Of a DNA stretch of 21,779 bases, positions 21,719-21,779 are shown piece by piece (position 1 is the stretch's first letter; each line of letters begins with the position of its first letter). The stretch lies in the IMG/VR virus record IMGVR_UViG_3300045935_000047, positions 1 to 21,779 of that record. One strand, written 5' to 3'. The translations under genes and the position numbers were made by a program. The DNA comes from a virus. The notes below the pieces were generated by a model that saw only the letters and a program-made list of their open reading frames with translations, ran no database searches and had not been told where the DNA came from.

Positions 21719-21779
21719 AAATCTCTCTCGCCGGGCCATCCTACACGGCGCAGTCCGTAGTCGCCGCAGCGCAGCAGAC
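21715..21779 (+). CDS. Start of a tail-hub / DNA-stabilisation-like protein (partial)
   Basis: An open frame begins at 21715, overlapping the previous stop by four bases, and runs off the window after 21 codons. It begins MKISLAGPSYTAQSV and continues with Ala/Gln. The GPSYT-x-x-SV start is, to my memory, typical of large phage proteins of the P22 gp10-like tail-hub class; this is a recall-based assignment and only a short piece is visible. Confidence 0.6.
   Translation, partial: MKISLAGPSYTAQSVVAAAQQ

Overview
The window looks like most of the left and centre of a temperate, P22-like short-tailed phage (or prophage) genome from a GC-rich bacterium. The head genes set the type: a P22-like large terminase, a long P22-like portal, a scaffolding protein, a P22 gp5-like coat protein and gp4-like head-completion proteins occur in that order, followed by a beta-helix tailspike. 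No host gene is visible. The host group cannot be proven from the sequence. The high GC, a BACON-type domain and the style of the small proteins suggest Acidobacteria (Solibacter/Bryobacter-like), but this is inference.

Layout. (1) Bases 1-3621, minus strand: a tightly packed early-type operon that begins with a 354-residue winged-helix, replication-initiator-like protein. It continues through about ten small genes, most joined by ATGA stop/start overlaps. One 59-codon gene (1329-1508) and possibly one 21-codon gene are included here although very short. (2) 3622-3985: divergent control region with two dyads; the 35-bp dyad at 3923-3957 is notable. (3) 3986-4933: tyrosine integrase. (4) 4934-5323: non-coding. 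(5) 5324-6467: small unknown genes, with a tiny two-helix membrane protein gene (5671-5829) on the opposite strand and a pair of 8-bp repeats 21 bp apart in front of it. (6) 6451-14145: packaging and head genes (terminase, a DPGYG-repeat protein, a P-loop kinase, a small basic protein, portal, scaffold, coat). A BrnT/CopG-type toxin-antitoxin pair on the minus strand interrupts them between portal and scaffold. (7) 14166-14882: free-standing HNH endonuclease. (8) 14892-21779: three adjacent genes that seem to share a short module (one also with a BACON-like domain), a gp4-like protein, the tailspike, a second gp4-like protein fused to a collagen stalk, a conserved structural protein, a LamG-like protein and the start of a probable tail-hub protein that runs off the window.

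How it fits together. The minus-strand operon probably provides replication and host-takeover functions, the integrase provides lysogeny, and the plus-strand operon builds the particle. A lytic repressor, a recognisable small terminase, lysis enzymes and an excisionase were not found; some may lie outside the window or be among the unknown small genes. The toxin-antitoxin pair, the HNH gene and perhaps the kinase look like accessory additions to the structural operon.
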